Shown: positions 52,948 through 62,290 of the stretch, piece by piece
How the letters are laid out: each line of letters opens with the position of its first letter
Position numbering within the stretch: the stretch's first letter is position 1
Assembly (NCBI RefSeq): GCF_003855255.1
Contig: NZ_CP034072.1
Coordinates: 6,490,753 to 6,554,752, forward strand
Source: Mycolicibacterium nivoides
GTDB lineage: Bacteria; Actinomycetota; Actinomycetes; Mycobacteriales; Mycobacteriaceae
DNA length: 64,000 nucleotides
Direction of reading: 5' to 3'
Notes under the pieces: model-generated
Seen by the model: only the letters and a program-made list of their open reading frames with translations
What the model was told of the DNA's origin: nothing
Database searches by the model: none
Made by a program: the position numbers and the translations under genes

Positions 52948-55900
52948 ATGACCATCAAGCTGCAGATTTCCGGTCTCAAGGACACGGCCGACACCCATTC
53001 GGTACGCGGAGGCATGCCCGGCATCGAAGCCGCAAATCCCGACACCGGCCTGCTCAACGTGATCCAGGTGGTCGACTCCTACAACCTCTCTCCGTCGGCC
53101 CGCGAGCAAAGTCCGAAACCCCAAGGTATCTCGGTGGAGGACGACGCCGTACTCGAGATCGAGATCGAAGGCGGGATCACCACGTGGGTCTCGGCCAAGC
53201 GGTATTACGAGGACGCCCCGCTGCTCAAACCCGAAGCGATGGTCGGCGACGCCGTCAGCGTCAACTCGCTGCCGCGAGCTTCGGAGCGGGGCGTCAAAGA
53301 GTGGCTGACCACTCGGCTTCGGGTGCTGCGATTGAATCCTGACGCCATCACCGACAAGCTCACCGATCCCACGCAATGGCCGATCGATCTCGTCGACGAA
53401 GCCAAAGACCTCGGCGTCAACCTGCTGGCGAAGATCCCGGCCTGGTACGCCACCAAAGCGTTGATCAGAATGATCGAGAACAATCTCGAACCCGGCCCCG
53501 GGCTGTACAAGTGGGACGACGCCACAGGTAAGACCGGGACACCGGCTCAGGCCGTCAATTTGAGCGACTTCGACGCCGACAAGCGCATTTTGGTCTTCAT
53601 CCATGGCACTGCGTCCTCCACCCGCGGTAGCTTCGGCGCCTTCCTCAGCACCGAAGCGCAACCACAGTGGCAAGAGTTGCAGCGGCGGTTCGACAACAAC
53701 ATCTACGCCTTCGAACACCGCACCTTGAGCGAAAGCCCGATCGACAATGCCATCAAGCTACTCAGGGTGTTACCCCGCAATGCCCGGGTCAGCATCGTGT
53801 CGCATTCACGCGGCGGACTGGTCGGCGACCTCGTCACGCTGACGTCGATCAACACCGAACTGGTCGCGAACTTCAAACGTGGCAACTCCGATCTGGACCT
53901 GGCAGACCTGCACGACCGCAGACAACTCGGCCGGCTCGCGGAACTCGTTGCTCAGAAACAGCTTCGGGTGGAACGGTTCGTGCGCTGCGCCTCGCCGTCC
54001 CGCGGCACGCTTCTGGCGGGCGAGAACATCGATGTCTTCCTATCGGTGCTGACCAACCTCGTCGGTTTCATTCCGGGCGTCGGCGGAACGCCGCTCTATG
54101 AAGTGGTCAAGCGGATCGCACTTGAGATCGTCAAGAATCGGACCGTGCCGTCGCTGGTGCCCGGGCTCGAGGCGATGATGCCGCAATCACCGCTGGTCGC
54201 GCTGCTCAACAATCTGACCGATCCCGCACTCGGGGCGATGGGGGTCATCGCCGGAGATATCCAGGGCGGCAACTGGCTCAAGAAGATCGGAGTGTTCGCC
54301 AGCGATCACATCATCTATGAAGGTCGGGACAACGATCTCGTCGTCAATACCGACGCGATGTTTCACGGGGCCCGCCGGACGGTCGCCGGCTACATATTCG
54401 ATCAGGGCGCCGACGTCAGCCACTTCAACTACTTCAGCAATCCGAGCACGCGTGGGGCGCTGGTCGAGTGGCTCGCGGCGACGGACATGCGTCCGGCGAT
54501 CTTCCGGGACATCGTGACCGAAGCGCTCGAGCCGGTGCCGATGCTGCGGTCACTCCAGACCCGTGCCAACGCAGATCAGCCGATTGTCTTTGTCCTTCCG
54601 GGAATCATGGGCTCTCACCTCAATGTCGGCGAGCGTGAGGTGTGGATGCGCTACCTCGCCTTGTTACGCGGTGGGCTCGGCGATCTCGCCGACGTCACCG
54701 CGGAGAATGTGCGCCCCGTCGCCTTGGTCGGCGATGGCTATCGCGAGCTGTGCGAGTTCCTGCAGAACACACACGAAGTCATCCCGTTCGCCTACGACTG
54801 GCGCCGGTCGGTGACCGCCGCGGCGCACTTGCTGATCGTCGAGCTCGAGAACGCCTTACGACGAACGCAACAGCCGGTACGCATCATCGCCCACAGCATG
54901 GGCGGGCTGGTGGTGCGCGCGATGATCGCGCAAGCACCCGACCTGTGGGACCGCATCTGCAAACGCGACGGCGGGCGCCTAATCATGCTCGGCACCCCGA
55001 ACCGCGGCTCGTACGACATCGTCGAATCCTTGCTGGGCACTGCAGCAACCGTGCAGAAACTAGCACTGCTGGACCTCACCCACGACACGGCGAGAATCGT
55101 GGACATCATCTCGAAGTTCCCCGGCGTACTCGAGTTGCTGCCCGACGACGAGCGTTACTTCACCGTGCCGCACTGGCAGGAGTACCAGAAGAAGCTCCGC
55201 GGGTCGGCCATTCCCGGTGAAGCGCTGCTGAACGACGCGCGCACGACGCACGACGCCATCAAAGACCACCTCTCGGGTCTACCCCACCCCGATCGGGTGC
55301 ACTACGTGGCAGGAACCTCGCCACGCACCGTAAAGGGCATCGACCGCGTCGGCGACCGGATAGTCCTGGAATGTACGACGGAAGGCGACGGTCGGGTCAC
55401 GTATGCCTCGGGCCGCCTGCCCGGCGTCCGCACCTGGTACATGGATGCAGTGCACGGCGACCTGGCGTCTCACGCGCCGAGCTTCCTCGCGCTGCAGGAC
55501 CTACTCGATTCCGGTACCACCTCACGACTCTCGGAGACTCCGCTCAGCTCAGCACGCGGAGGCCCGCAGGACTTTCGGGCCCTGCCCGAACCGGTGCTCT
55601 ATCCGACAGAGACGTCGCTGGCCGCTGACCTCCTGGGAAAGTCCGCGCAGAAGCCGTATCAGGAAGGTGCGCAGCCGAGCTTCCGGGTATCAGTGGTCCA
55701 CGACGACCTGCGCTACGCGCGCTATCCCATTGTGGTGGGGCACTATGAGGGCGACACCATCATCGGCGCCGAGGCCCAATTGGACGGGCTGCTGCGGGGC
55801 GCGCTGACGGAGCGCTACGCGCTCGGCCTCTACCCCGGCGTGTTCGGATCTGTGGCGGTGGTCTTACGCAAGCCGACGGCGCTACAGAAGGCGCTGGCCC

Positions 55901-58674
55901 TGCCAACCGGTGCGATTGTCGTAGGCCTCGGCAAATGGGGCGACCTCAGCGCGGGCCAACTCTGCGATCTGCTTCGACGTGCCGCACTCCAGTACGTTCT
56001 CGAACGCCGCGACGGTCTGTCCGCATCACCGGATGACGACTCCGCAACGGAGAAGATCGGCTTGTCGGTGCTACTGGTCGGCGGCAATTCGACCGCCAAC
56101 ATCGCGGTGGGGGACTCGGTCGGCGCCATTCTGCGCGCTATCGGCCAGGCCAATCGCGAACTCGCCGACGGTAATAGCACCCCCCTCACCATCCAGGAAG
56201 TCGAGATCGTCGAGCTCTACGCCGACACGGCGATCGAGGCCGCGCATGCGGTCAAGCGCCTGGCTCCGCTGATCGGCAAGGAGCTCGAGACCGAGATCGA
56301 GGCGGCTCCCCTGCTACGGCGCGGCCGCGAGGGCCGTCGGCGCCTGACCGCCTCGGCAGGTCGCCAGCACGCCTGGCGCCGGTGGGAGGTCAGCGTGGTG
56401 GTGCCGCCGCACAAGTCCGAACCGGCGTGCCTGCCCAAGCCGTTGGCCGACCGGCTCAAGCGCGCGGTGCTCGAATCGGACAACGCTGACCCCGAACTCC
56501 TGGCCGCGCTGGCGGAATTGGCGATCAGCGCACCTGCCGGCCGGGCTGAAGCGCACCGTCAGATCAAGTTCCTCACCCTGTCGGACCGCGCCCGCGCCGA
56601 GGCAACCGCGCAGCAGCGGCAGCCCGAGCTGGTGGACCGGCTGATCAAGGACTCGATCTCCCAAACCCGATTCAGGGCAGACGAATCGCGTGTGCTGTTC
56701 GAACTCACGGTTCCCAACGAGCTCAAGTCCGGGCTCGCACAGGTCGACAACCTGGTGCTCGTCCTGGACGCCGAAACCGCCGCCTATCCATGGGAACTGA
56801 TGAGCGCCGGCGACAAGGCTCTCTGTCTCGACAAGGCTCTGGTACGGCAGTTACAGACCTCGAACTACCGCCCACAGATCGGCGCACGGGCAGGCACGGC
56901 GGCTTACGTCGTTGGCGATCCGCTGGTCAGCCCACCGTTCAATCAATTGCCCGGCGCGATGGCCGAAGCCAGTGCCGTGTACGACCTACTGCGCGGGAGA
57001 TTCGACGTCGACAAGCCAGTGACCAAGCCGACGGCGCTCGAAGTGCTCGCCGGGCTGTACCGAAAGCCCTACCGCGTCGTGCATTTGGCCGGCCACGGCT
57101 ACTACGAGCCGCCCGTGACAGCGGACGGCAAGGCCCGTAGCGGGATGGTGCTCGACAACGGGGTGTTTCTGACCGCTGTCGAGGTCGGCCAGATGCAGCA
57201 GGTACCGGAATTGGTCTTCCTCAACTGCTGCCACATCGGCCAGACCGGACCCGAGGCACCAGCGCAGAGGCCCACTGTCGAGTTCAATCGACTGGCCGCC
57301 AGCGTTTCCCGCGAACTGATCGAGATGGGCGTCCGCGCGGTGGTAGCCGCCGGTTGGGCTGTCAAGGATGACGCCGCCAAGGAGTTCGCCCAGAAATTCT
57401 ACGAATGCATGCTCGGCGGAGAGACTTTCGGCTACGCGCTCAAGGCCGCTCGCGGCCACACCCACGAAGAGTTCCGCGACAGCAACACCTGGGGCGCATA
57501 CCAAGCGTATGGCGACCCGGACTACCGGCTCGATCCCACCGCTACCGGAACTACGGCGGCAGGGCCGGGGCGGGTGGACGTGGCCGAGTTCATCGAAGCG
57601 GTGAGCTACGTCGGCCGCAAACCGGAAGCTGGTTCGGCGCCCACGATTGCGCCCAGTGAAGCCGCCCAGCAACTCAACGCGCTGGTGAAGGAATGCCCCG
57701 CCGACTGGCTTGAGCAAACCGATGTCCAGATGGCGATCGGCTACGCCTACGGCAATCTGAGGCGGTTCGAAGATGCCCGCCGCTATCTGATCGCCTCCCT
57801 GGCCGGAGAGGGCGAAACATCAACCACGACGATGCGTGCCGTTGAACAACTCGCCAATTTCGAGGCACGCATGGCCAACGATCTCGCCGACAGCGAGGCC
57901 GACCGCGCCCGGGAGTTGTACGGGGAGGCCATCGCGCGCCTCGAACGGCTGCTCGAGGTGTCCAAGACCGCGGAGCGGTACAACCTGCTCGGTAGCGCTT
58001 ACAAGCGTCGTGCCGCCTCCGAACCGACCGCCAGGGCCGCCGCGGAGATGCTGTGTCAAGCGCGCGAGCAATACCGTCAGGCGCATCTGCTCACCCTGCA
58101 GCGTCAATGCCTCGATCCCTACTCCGTGCTCAACTGGTTGACCCTGACGGCAATTCTCGACCAACAGGTGCCGGACGCCGATGCGTTGATCGATCGTTGT
58201 GAGGCCACCGCGCGCGAGCGATTCTCGGTCGACCGCACGTTCTATACCGCAGTCGCGATCGCCGACGCAGCCTTGGTGCGCGCGCTCAGGTCGGGCAGGC
58301 TCGGGCGGAATGGCCATGCCGGACAACAGGAAGTAGCCCGATTGCTGACCCGTTTCGAAGAGGTGGTTCAGCTGGCGGCACCTACTCAGAGCAACCTCGA
58401 TTCGGTCTGTACGCACCTCGACGTCACCAGCAGGCTCTTGACAAAGATCCATCCCAACCGCGCCAGCAGCCGGATCACAGTGGCTCACCTCGACGAGCTG
58501 CGCCGGCGAATCGGCGGTGATCAGCGCAACGGGCAGAGCCCCGAACCCAAGGTCTCCATGAACCAGACCAACGGGTCCTCCCCGAACCAGACCAACGGGT
58601 CGTCCCCCAAAACGACTGCCGGACAGCCTAAGCCGCCCAGTCGCAGACCGGGCGGCGTCGGTATTTCCGGGTAG
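52948..58674 (+). CDS. Giant double alpha/beta-hydrolase + CHAT protease + TPR protein
   Basis: A 1908-residue protein. (1) Residues 1-200: unrecognised, starts with a beta-rich segment. (2) About 210-510: alpha/beta hydrolase with VFIHGTASS and nucleophile Ser 287 (VSHSRGG), possible His 492. (3) About 540-860: second hydrolase related to lecithin:cholesterol acyltransferase/lipases, with VLPGIMGSHLN and Ser 650 (IAHSMGG). (4) About 900-1240: linker region with no recognised domain. (5) About 1250-1535: CHAT (caspase HetF associated with TPR) protease with VVHLAGHGYYEP (His 1383) and LVFLNCCHIGQTG (Cys 1428). (6) About 1590-1840: TPR-like helices. The last 40 residues have an NQTNGSSP repeat and are Pro-rich. 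One protein thus joins two lipase-like units and a protease. The start has only a weak ribosome-binding site. Confidence 0.9.
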   Translation: MTIKLQISGLKDTADTHSVRGGMPGIEAANPDTGLLNVIQVVDSYNLSPSAREQSPKPQGISVEDDAVLEIEIEGGITTWVSAKRYYEDAPLLKPEAMVGDAVSVNSLPRASERGVKEWLTTRLRVLRLNPDAITDKLTDPTQWPIDLVDEAKDLGVNLLAKIPAWYATKALIRMIENNLEPGPGLYKWDDATGKTGTPAQAVNLSDFDADKRILVFIHGTASSTRGSFGAFLSTEAQPQWQELQRRFDNNIYAFEHRTLSESPIDNAIKLLRVLPRNARVSIVSHSRGGLVGDLVTLTSINTELVANFKRGNSDLDLADLHDRRQLGRLAELVAQKQLRVERFVRCASPSRGTLLAGENIDVFLSVLTNLVGFIPGVGGTPLYEVVKRIALEIVKNRTVPSLVPGLEAMMPQSPLVALLNNLTDPALGAMGVIAGDIQGGNWLKKIGVFASDHIIYEGRDNDLVVNTDAMFHGARRTVAGYIFDQGADVSHFNYFSNPSTRGALVEWLAATDMRPAIFRDIVTEALEPVPMLRSLQTRANADQPIVFVLPGIMGSHLNVGEREVWMRYLALLRGGLGDLADVTAENVRPVALVGDGYRELCEFLQNTHEVIPFAYDWRRSVTAAAHLLIVELENALRRTQQPVRIIAHSMGGLVVRAMIAQAPDLWDRICKRDGGRLIMLGTPNRGSYDIVESLLGTAATVQKLALLDLTHDTARIVDIISKFPGVLELLPDDERYFTVPHWQEYQKKLRGSAIPGEALLNDARTTHDAIKDHLSGLPHPDRVHYVAGTSPRTVKGIDRVGDRIVLECTTEGDGRVTYASGRLPGVRTWYMDAVHGDLASHAPSFLALQDLLDSGTTSRLSETPLSSARGGPQDFRALPEPVLYPTETSLAADLLGKSAQKPYQEGAQPSFRVSVVHDDLRYARYPIVVGHYEGDTIIGAEAQLDGLLRGALTERYALGLYPGVFGSVAVVLRKPTALQKALALPTGAIVVGLGKWGDLSAGQLCDLLRRAALQYVLERRDGLSASPDDDSATEKIGLSVLLVGGNSTANIAVGDSVGAILRAIGQANRELADGNSTPLTIQEVEIVELYADTAIEAAHAVKRLAPLIGKELETEIEAAPLLRRGREGRRRLTASAGRQHAWRRWEVSVVVPPHKSEPACLPKPLADRLKRAVLESDNADPELLAALAELAISAPAGRAEAHRQIKFLTLSDRARAEATAQQRQPELVDRLIKDSISQTRFRADESRVLFELTVPNELKSGLAQVDNLVLVLDAETAAYPWELMSAGDKALCLDKALVRQLQTSNYRPQIGARAGTAAYVVGDPLVSPPFNQLPGAMAEASAVYDLLRGRFDVDKPVTKPTALEVLAGLYRKPYRVVHLAGHGYYEPPVTADGKARSGMVLDNGVFLTAVEVGQMQQVPELVFLNCCHIGQTGPEAPAQRPTVEFNRLAASVSRELIEMGVRAVVAAGWAVKDDAAKEFAQKFYECMLGGETFGYALKAARGHTHEEFRDSNTWGAYQAYGDPDYRLDPTATGTTAAGPGRVDVAEFIEAVSYVGRKPEAGSAPTIAPSEAAQQLNALVKECPADWLEQTDVQMAIGYAYGNLRRFEDARRYLIASLAGEGETSTTTMRAVEQLANFEARMANDLADSEADRARELYGEAIARLERLLEVSKTAERYNLLGSAYKRRAASEPTARAAAEMLCQAREQYRQAHLLTLQRQCLDPYSVLNWLTLTAILDQQVPDADALIDRCEATARERFSVDRTFYTAVAIADAALVRALRSGRLGRNGHAGQQEVARLLTRFEEVVQLAAPTQSNLDSVCTHLDVTSRLLTKIHPNRASSRITVAHLDELRRRIGGDQRNGQSPEPKVSMNQTNGSSPNQTNGSSPKTTAGQPKPPSRRPGGVGISG

Positions 58675-58681
58675 TTGGCTG

Positions 58682-59656
58682 TCAGCTCAGGGGCCGGTGC
58701 GGCATGAGCGCATTCGGCGGGATCTGGCCGAACTTGCCCGCCTGGTAGTCCTCCAGCGCCTGGATGAGCTCGGACTTGGAGTTCATCACGAACGGGCCGT
58801 AGTGGAAGACCGGTTCCCGAATCGGCTGACCGCCCAGCAGCAGAACCTCCATCGCGGGCCGGTTCGAGTCCTGAGTTCCCTCGGCCGAGACCGTGATCCG
58901 GTCACCGGGGCCCAGCACTGCGAGTTGGCCCTGATGGATCGGGTGGCCGACCGGGCCGACGCTGCCGCGTCCGCTCAGTACGTAGACCAGTGCGTTGAAG
59001 TCGCGGTTCCACGGCAGGTTGAGCTGCGCACCCGGTTCGATCGTGGCGTGCGCCATGGTGATCGGGGTGTGCGTGCTGCCCGGGCCCTGCGCACCATCGA
59101 TCTCGCCGGCGATGATCCGGACCAAGGCGCCGCCGTCCTGCGAGGACAGCAGTTTCGCGTCGGGACCCTCGATGGCCTGGTAGCGCGGCGTCGCGAACTT
59201 GTCCTTCTTGGGCAGGTTCACCCACAGCTGGATGCCGTGGAAGGTGCCGCCGTTCTCGACCAGTTCGGCCGGCGGCGTCTCGATGTGCAGGATGCCGGAT
59301 CCGGCCGTCATCCATTGGGTGGCGCCGTCGGTGATCAGACCGCCGCCGCCATGTGAATCCTGATGGGCGAAGCGGCCGTCGATCATGTAGGTGACAGTTT
59401 CGAACCCGCGGTGCGGGTGCCAATCGGTGCCCCGCGGTTCGCCGGGCTGGTACTCCACCTCACCCATCTGGTCCATGTGGACGAACGGGTCGAGGTCGGC
59501 GGCGCTGACTCCACCGAATGCGCGCACGACGGGGAATCCCTCGCCTTCGTACCCGCGCGGGCCGGTCGTGATCGAACGGACCGGGCGTTCGGTGTCCGAC
59601 GCCTGAGCTGCCGCGATACGGGGCAGGGTCAAGGTGTCTGCGGTGATGGCTGGCAT
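58682..59656 (-). CDS. Pirin-family protein
   Basis: Bicupin of 324 residues, longer than typical bacterial pirins of about 230-290. Metal-site motifs: FVHMDQMGEVEY, DWHPHRGFETVTYMIDGRFAHQDSHGG, ITDGATQWMTAGSGILHIE, with the His and Glu ligands of the N-terminal cupin. The C-terminal cupin follows (about 200-300). Bacterial pirins act as quercetin dioxygenases or as redox-linked regulators. It ends eight bases from the giant CHAT gene (convergent) and is the right border of the locus. Confidence 0.9.
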   Translation of the reverse strand: MPAITADTLTLPRIAAAQASDTERPVRSITTGPRGYEGEGFPVVRAFGGVSAADLDPFVHMDQMGEVEYQPGEPRGTDWHPHRGFETVTYMIDGRFAHQDSHGGGGLITDGATQWMTAGSGILHIETPPAELVENGGTFHGIQLWVNLPKKDKFATPRYQAIEGPDAKLLSSQDGGALVRIIAGEIDGAQGPGSTHTPITMAHATIEPGAQLNLPWNRDFNALVYVLSGRGSVGPVGHPIHQGQLAVLGPGDRITVSAEGTQDSNRPAMEVLLLGGQPIREPVFHYGPFVMNSKSELIQALEDYQAGKFGQIPPNALMPHRPLS

Positions 59657-59737
59657 CTCCTACCTCCTGTTTGTGTAAGCCTGATGCCAGCTATAACCGG
59701 ACTGCGGTCCGATTATTCCCCGGGGGTCTCTACCCGG

Positions 59738-61420
59738 TCAGGACAGGCGGGCCAGCGCAGCCTCGCGGGCCTCCGCGGCGGAGCCCGTGGCCAGGACCGC
59801 CTCGGCGGCGGCGCGGCACTGCTGCAGCGTTACCTGCGCGATCCGCGAACCCACCGCGGCGATGGCCGCCGGCGCCATCGACAACGACGTCACACCCAGG
59901 CCCACCAACACGGCGGCCAGCAACGGGTCGGCCGCGGCCTCGCCGCACACCCCGACCGGCTTGCCCGCCGCCGCGCCGGCTCGGGCGGCCATCTCCACCA
60001 GGGCCAGCACCGCGGGCTGCCACGGGTCGGTGAGGGCGGCCAGGTCGGCCGACATCCGGTCCGCGGCCATCGTGTACTGCGCGAGGTCGTTGGTGCCGAT
60101 CGACAGAAAGTCGACGTGATCGAGAATCTTGTCGGCCAGTAGAGCCGCGGCAGGCACCTCGATCATCACGCCTGGCGTGAGCCCATGCGAACGCGCCTTG
60201 GCGGCAAAGCTTTTCGCCTCCGCAGCGGTGGCAATCATGGGCGCCATCACCCACGGCTGGTTTCCGGTGGCCTTGCCCGCAGCCGCCACCGCTTCGAGCT
60301 GGTGCGCCAGCAGGCCGGGATTACCCTCGGCGATCCGGATCCCGCGGACACCGAGCGCCGGGTTGGCCTCGTCAGGGTGGCCCGCGAACTTCAGGGGCTT
60401 GTCCGAGCCGGCGTCGAGGGTGCGGACCACGACCTTGTGCCCGGCGTACGCCTCGAGCACCTCGCCGTAGATCGCCGCCTGTTCCTCGACGGTCGGCTCG
60501 GTGTCGCGATTGAGGAAGCACAGCTCGGTGCGGAACAGGCCGACGCCTTCGGCAGGGGTTTCGCGTGCCGCCTTGGCGGCCGCGCCGTCCTGGACATTGG
60601 CCAGGATCGCGACGGTGTGGCCGTCGGCCGTCGCACCCGGTCCGGTCCACTGCCGGGCCGCCAGGGCGTTCCGTTGCGCGGCGGCCACGTCTTTGGCCGC
60701 AGCAGTGGGGTCCGGGTCTGTGGTCACCGTGCCCGCGGTGCCGTCGAGCAGCACCATCGCACCGGCGGCAACCGAATCGAGCCCGCTCACGGCCACGACG
60801 CACGGAATCCCCAGCTGACGGGCGATGATCGCGGTGTGGCTGGTCGGCCCGCCCAGCGTGGTCGCCAGTCCGACCACCAACTGCGGATCCAGCCCCGCGG
60901 TGTCGGCCGGGGCCAGGTCCTCGGCGAAGAGGATCGACGGGATATCCGGCAGCGGCACACCAGGTTCGGGCAGTCCGGACAGCTCGGCGATGACCCGGTC
61001 GCGGATGTCGCGCAGATCGGTGACGCGTTCGGCCATCAGCCCACCGAGCTGTGTGAACAGGTCCACGAACTGGTCGACGGCCTCCGATACGGCGCGGACC
61101 GCCGGCGCCCCCGCGGCAATCCGTTTGTCAGCGGCACCTATCCAGGCCCGGTCCTGCGCCAGCGTCGCGGTCGCGGCGAGCACCTCCGAGGCCGCACCGG
61201 TGGCGTGCGCGGCCCGGTCTCGCAGCCGGGTGGCGACCTCCGTCGCCGCGGCCGCGAAACGCCCCGCCTCTGCCGGCCGGTCCGCTTCGTCGATATCGCC
61301 GGCGGGGACCTGGATCTCCGGCAGCCTGCTGACCCGGATCACAGGTGCGTACTGCACACCCGGAACCACCGGAACCCCGCGCAAGACGATGGGTGACGCA
61401 ACCGATGATGTAGTGCCCAT
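59738..61420 (-). CDS. ptsI: Phosphoenolpyruvate--protein phosphotransferase (PTS Enzyme I)
   Basis: Enzyme I of the PTS, 560 residues, passing phosphate from PEP to HPr. The phospho-His is in TLGGPTSHTAIIARQLGIP. PEP-binding motifs are EGVGLFRTELCFLNR, NPALGVRGIRI, PGVMIEVPAAALLA, FLSIGTNDLAQYTMAADR and VGVCGEAAADP. ATG 61420 lies seven bases after a minus-strand TAATCT -10, suggesting a leaderless start; the frame extends upstream to 61510. It is divergent from the DeoR-fruK-fruA operon. No HPr gene is in the window; it may lie downstream of fruA. Confidence 0.95.
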   Translation of the reverse strand: MGTTSSVASPIVLRGVPVVPGVQYAPVIRVSRLPEIQVPAGDIDEADRPAEAGRFAAAATEVATRLRDRAAHATGAASEVLAATATLAQDRAWIGAADKRIAAGAPAVRAVSEAVDQFVDLFTQLGGLMAERVTDLRDIRDRVIAELSGLPEPGVPLPDIPSILFAEDLAPADTAGLDPQLVVGLATTLGGPTSHTAIIARQLGIPCVVAVSGLDSVAAGAMVLLDGTAGTVTTDPDPTAAAKDVAAAQRNALAARQWTGPGATADGHTVAILANVQDGAAAKAARETPAEGVGLFRTELCFLNRDTEPTVEEQAAIYGEVLEAYAGHKVVVRTLDAGSDKPLKFAGHPDEANPALGVRGIRIAEGNPGLLAHQLEAVAAAGKATGNQPWVMAPMIATAAEAKSFAAKARSHGLTPGVMIEVPAAALLADKILDHVDFLSIGTNDLAQYTMAADRMSADLAALTDPWQPAVLALVEMAARAGAAAGKPVGVCGEAAADPLLAAVLVGLGVTSLSMAPAAIAAVGSRIAQVTLQQCRAAAEAVLATGSAAEAREAALARLS

Positions 61421-61442
61421 GTGAGACAGATTACAAGAAAGC

Positions 61443-61456
61443 GTTGACAAGTCAAC
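61443..61456. promoter_or_regulatory. Operator GTTGAC-AA-GTCAAC over both divergent -35 boxes
   Basis: This inverted repeat contains TTGACA (61444-61449) for the rightward DeoR-fru transcript. It also contains TTGACT on the minus strand (61450-61455) for ptsI, whose -10 TAATCT lies 16 bases on (61428-61433). A DeoR protein or dimer bound here would block both promoters, so one site could control the fructose PTS. Confidence 0.65.
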
Positions 61457-61522
61457 ACAGTCAAGCGTAAAACAACATATACCAACATTCGAACGGGCTT
61501 GACCCCACATAAACGGAGGCTC

Positions 61523-62290
61523 ATGTACGCCGAGGAGCGCCAGCAGGCCATCGCCGCGCTGGTCATGAGCAGGGGCCGCGCCTCAGTCGCCGAACTGGCG
61601 CAGACATACGACGTCACCACGGAGACCGTCCGCCGCGATCTCGCCGTGCTCGACAAAGCCGGTGTCGTGCGCCGCGTGCACGGCGGGGCCGTGCCCACCC
61701 GGACACTGCACCTCGTTGAAGCCGGCGTCGGCGAACGCGACACCACCCGCGCCGCGCAGAAAGATGCCATCGCCGCGGCCGCGGTCGACTTCTTCCCCCT
61801 CAGCGGTGCCAGTGTCCTCGTGGACGCCGGGACAACCACAGCCCGCGTCGCCTCCCAATTGCCGACGGACCGTGAGCTCACCGTGGTGACCAACTCGGTG
61901 CCGATCGCCGGCATCCTCGCCACGGTCCCGACCGTAACCCTGCAGTTGCTCGGCGGACGGGTCCGCGGCCTCACCCAGGCCGCCGTCGGCGAGCAGGTAC
62001 TGCGCGTACTCGAAACCCTGCGGGTGGACATCGCGTTCATCGGTACCAACGCCATCAGCGTGCGGCATGGATTATCGACCCCGGACACCGAGGAGGCTGC
62101 CGTCAAGCGGGCCATGGTGCAGGCCGCGAATTACGTTGTGGTGGTCGCAGACTCATCGAAGGTCGGCGAGGAGGACTTCGTCAGCTTCGCCCCCATCGAC
62201 AGTGTGGACACCCTGATCACCGACAACGAGATCTCCGACGCCGACCGCACACTGCTCACCGAGCGCGGCGTCGAGGTGGTGATCGCATGA
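61523..62290 (+). CDS. DeoR-family regulator of the fructose PTS
   Basis: DeoR regulator of 255 residues. HTH: EERQQAIAALVMSRGRASVAEL, TTETVRRDLAVLDKAGVVRRVHGGAV. The C-terminal sugar-phosphate isomerase-like domain follows (VDAGTTTARVASQL, DIAFIGTNAISVRHGLSTPD). The ACGGAGG ribosome-binding site supports ATG 61523. It is first gene of the fruK-fruA operon and overlaps fruK by four bases. The effector is probably fructose 1-phosphate or a similar sugar phosphate. Confidence 0.92.
   Translation: MYAEERQQAIAALVMSRGRASVAELAQTYDVTTETVRRDLAVLDKAGVVRRVHGGAVPTRTLHLVEAGVGERDTTRAAQKDAIAAAAVDFFPLSGASVLVDAGTTTARVASQLPTDRELTVVTNSVPIAGILATVPTVTLQLLGGRVRGLTQAAVGEQVLRVLETLRVDIAFIGTNAISVRHGLSTPDTEEAAVKRAMVQAANYVVVVADSSKVGEEDFVSFAPIDSVDTLITDNEISDADRTLLTERGVEVVIA

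Noticed and set aside
45957..58674. Treating the locus as a prophage or integrative element
   Set aside because: There is no integrase, transposase, phage structural gene, tRNA or visible attachment repeat at either edge.
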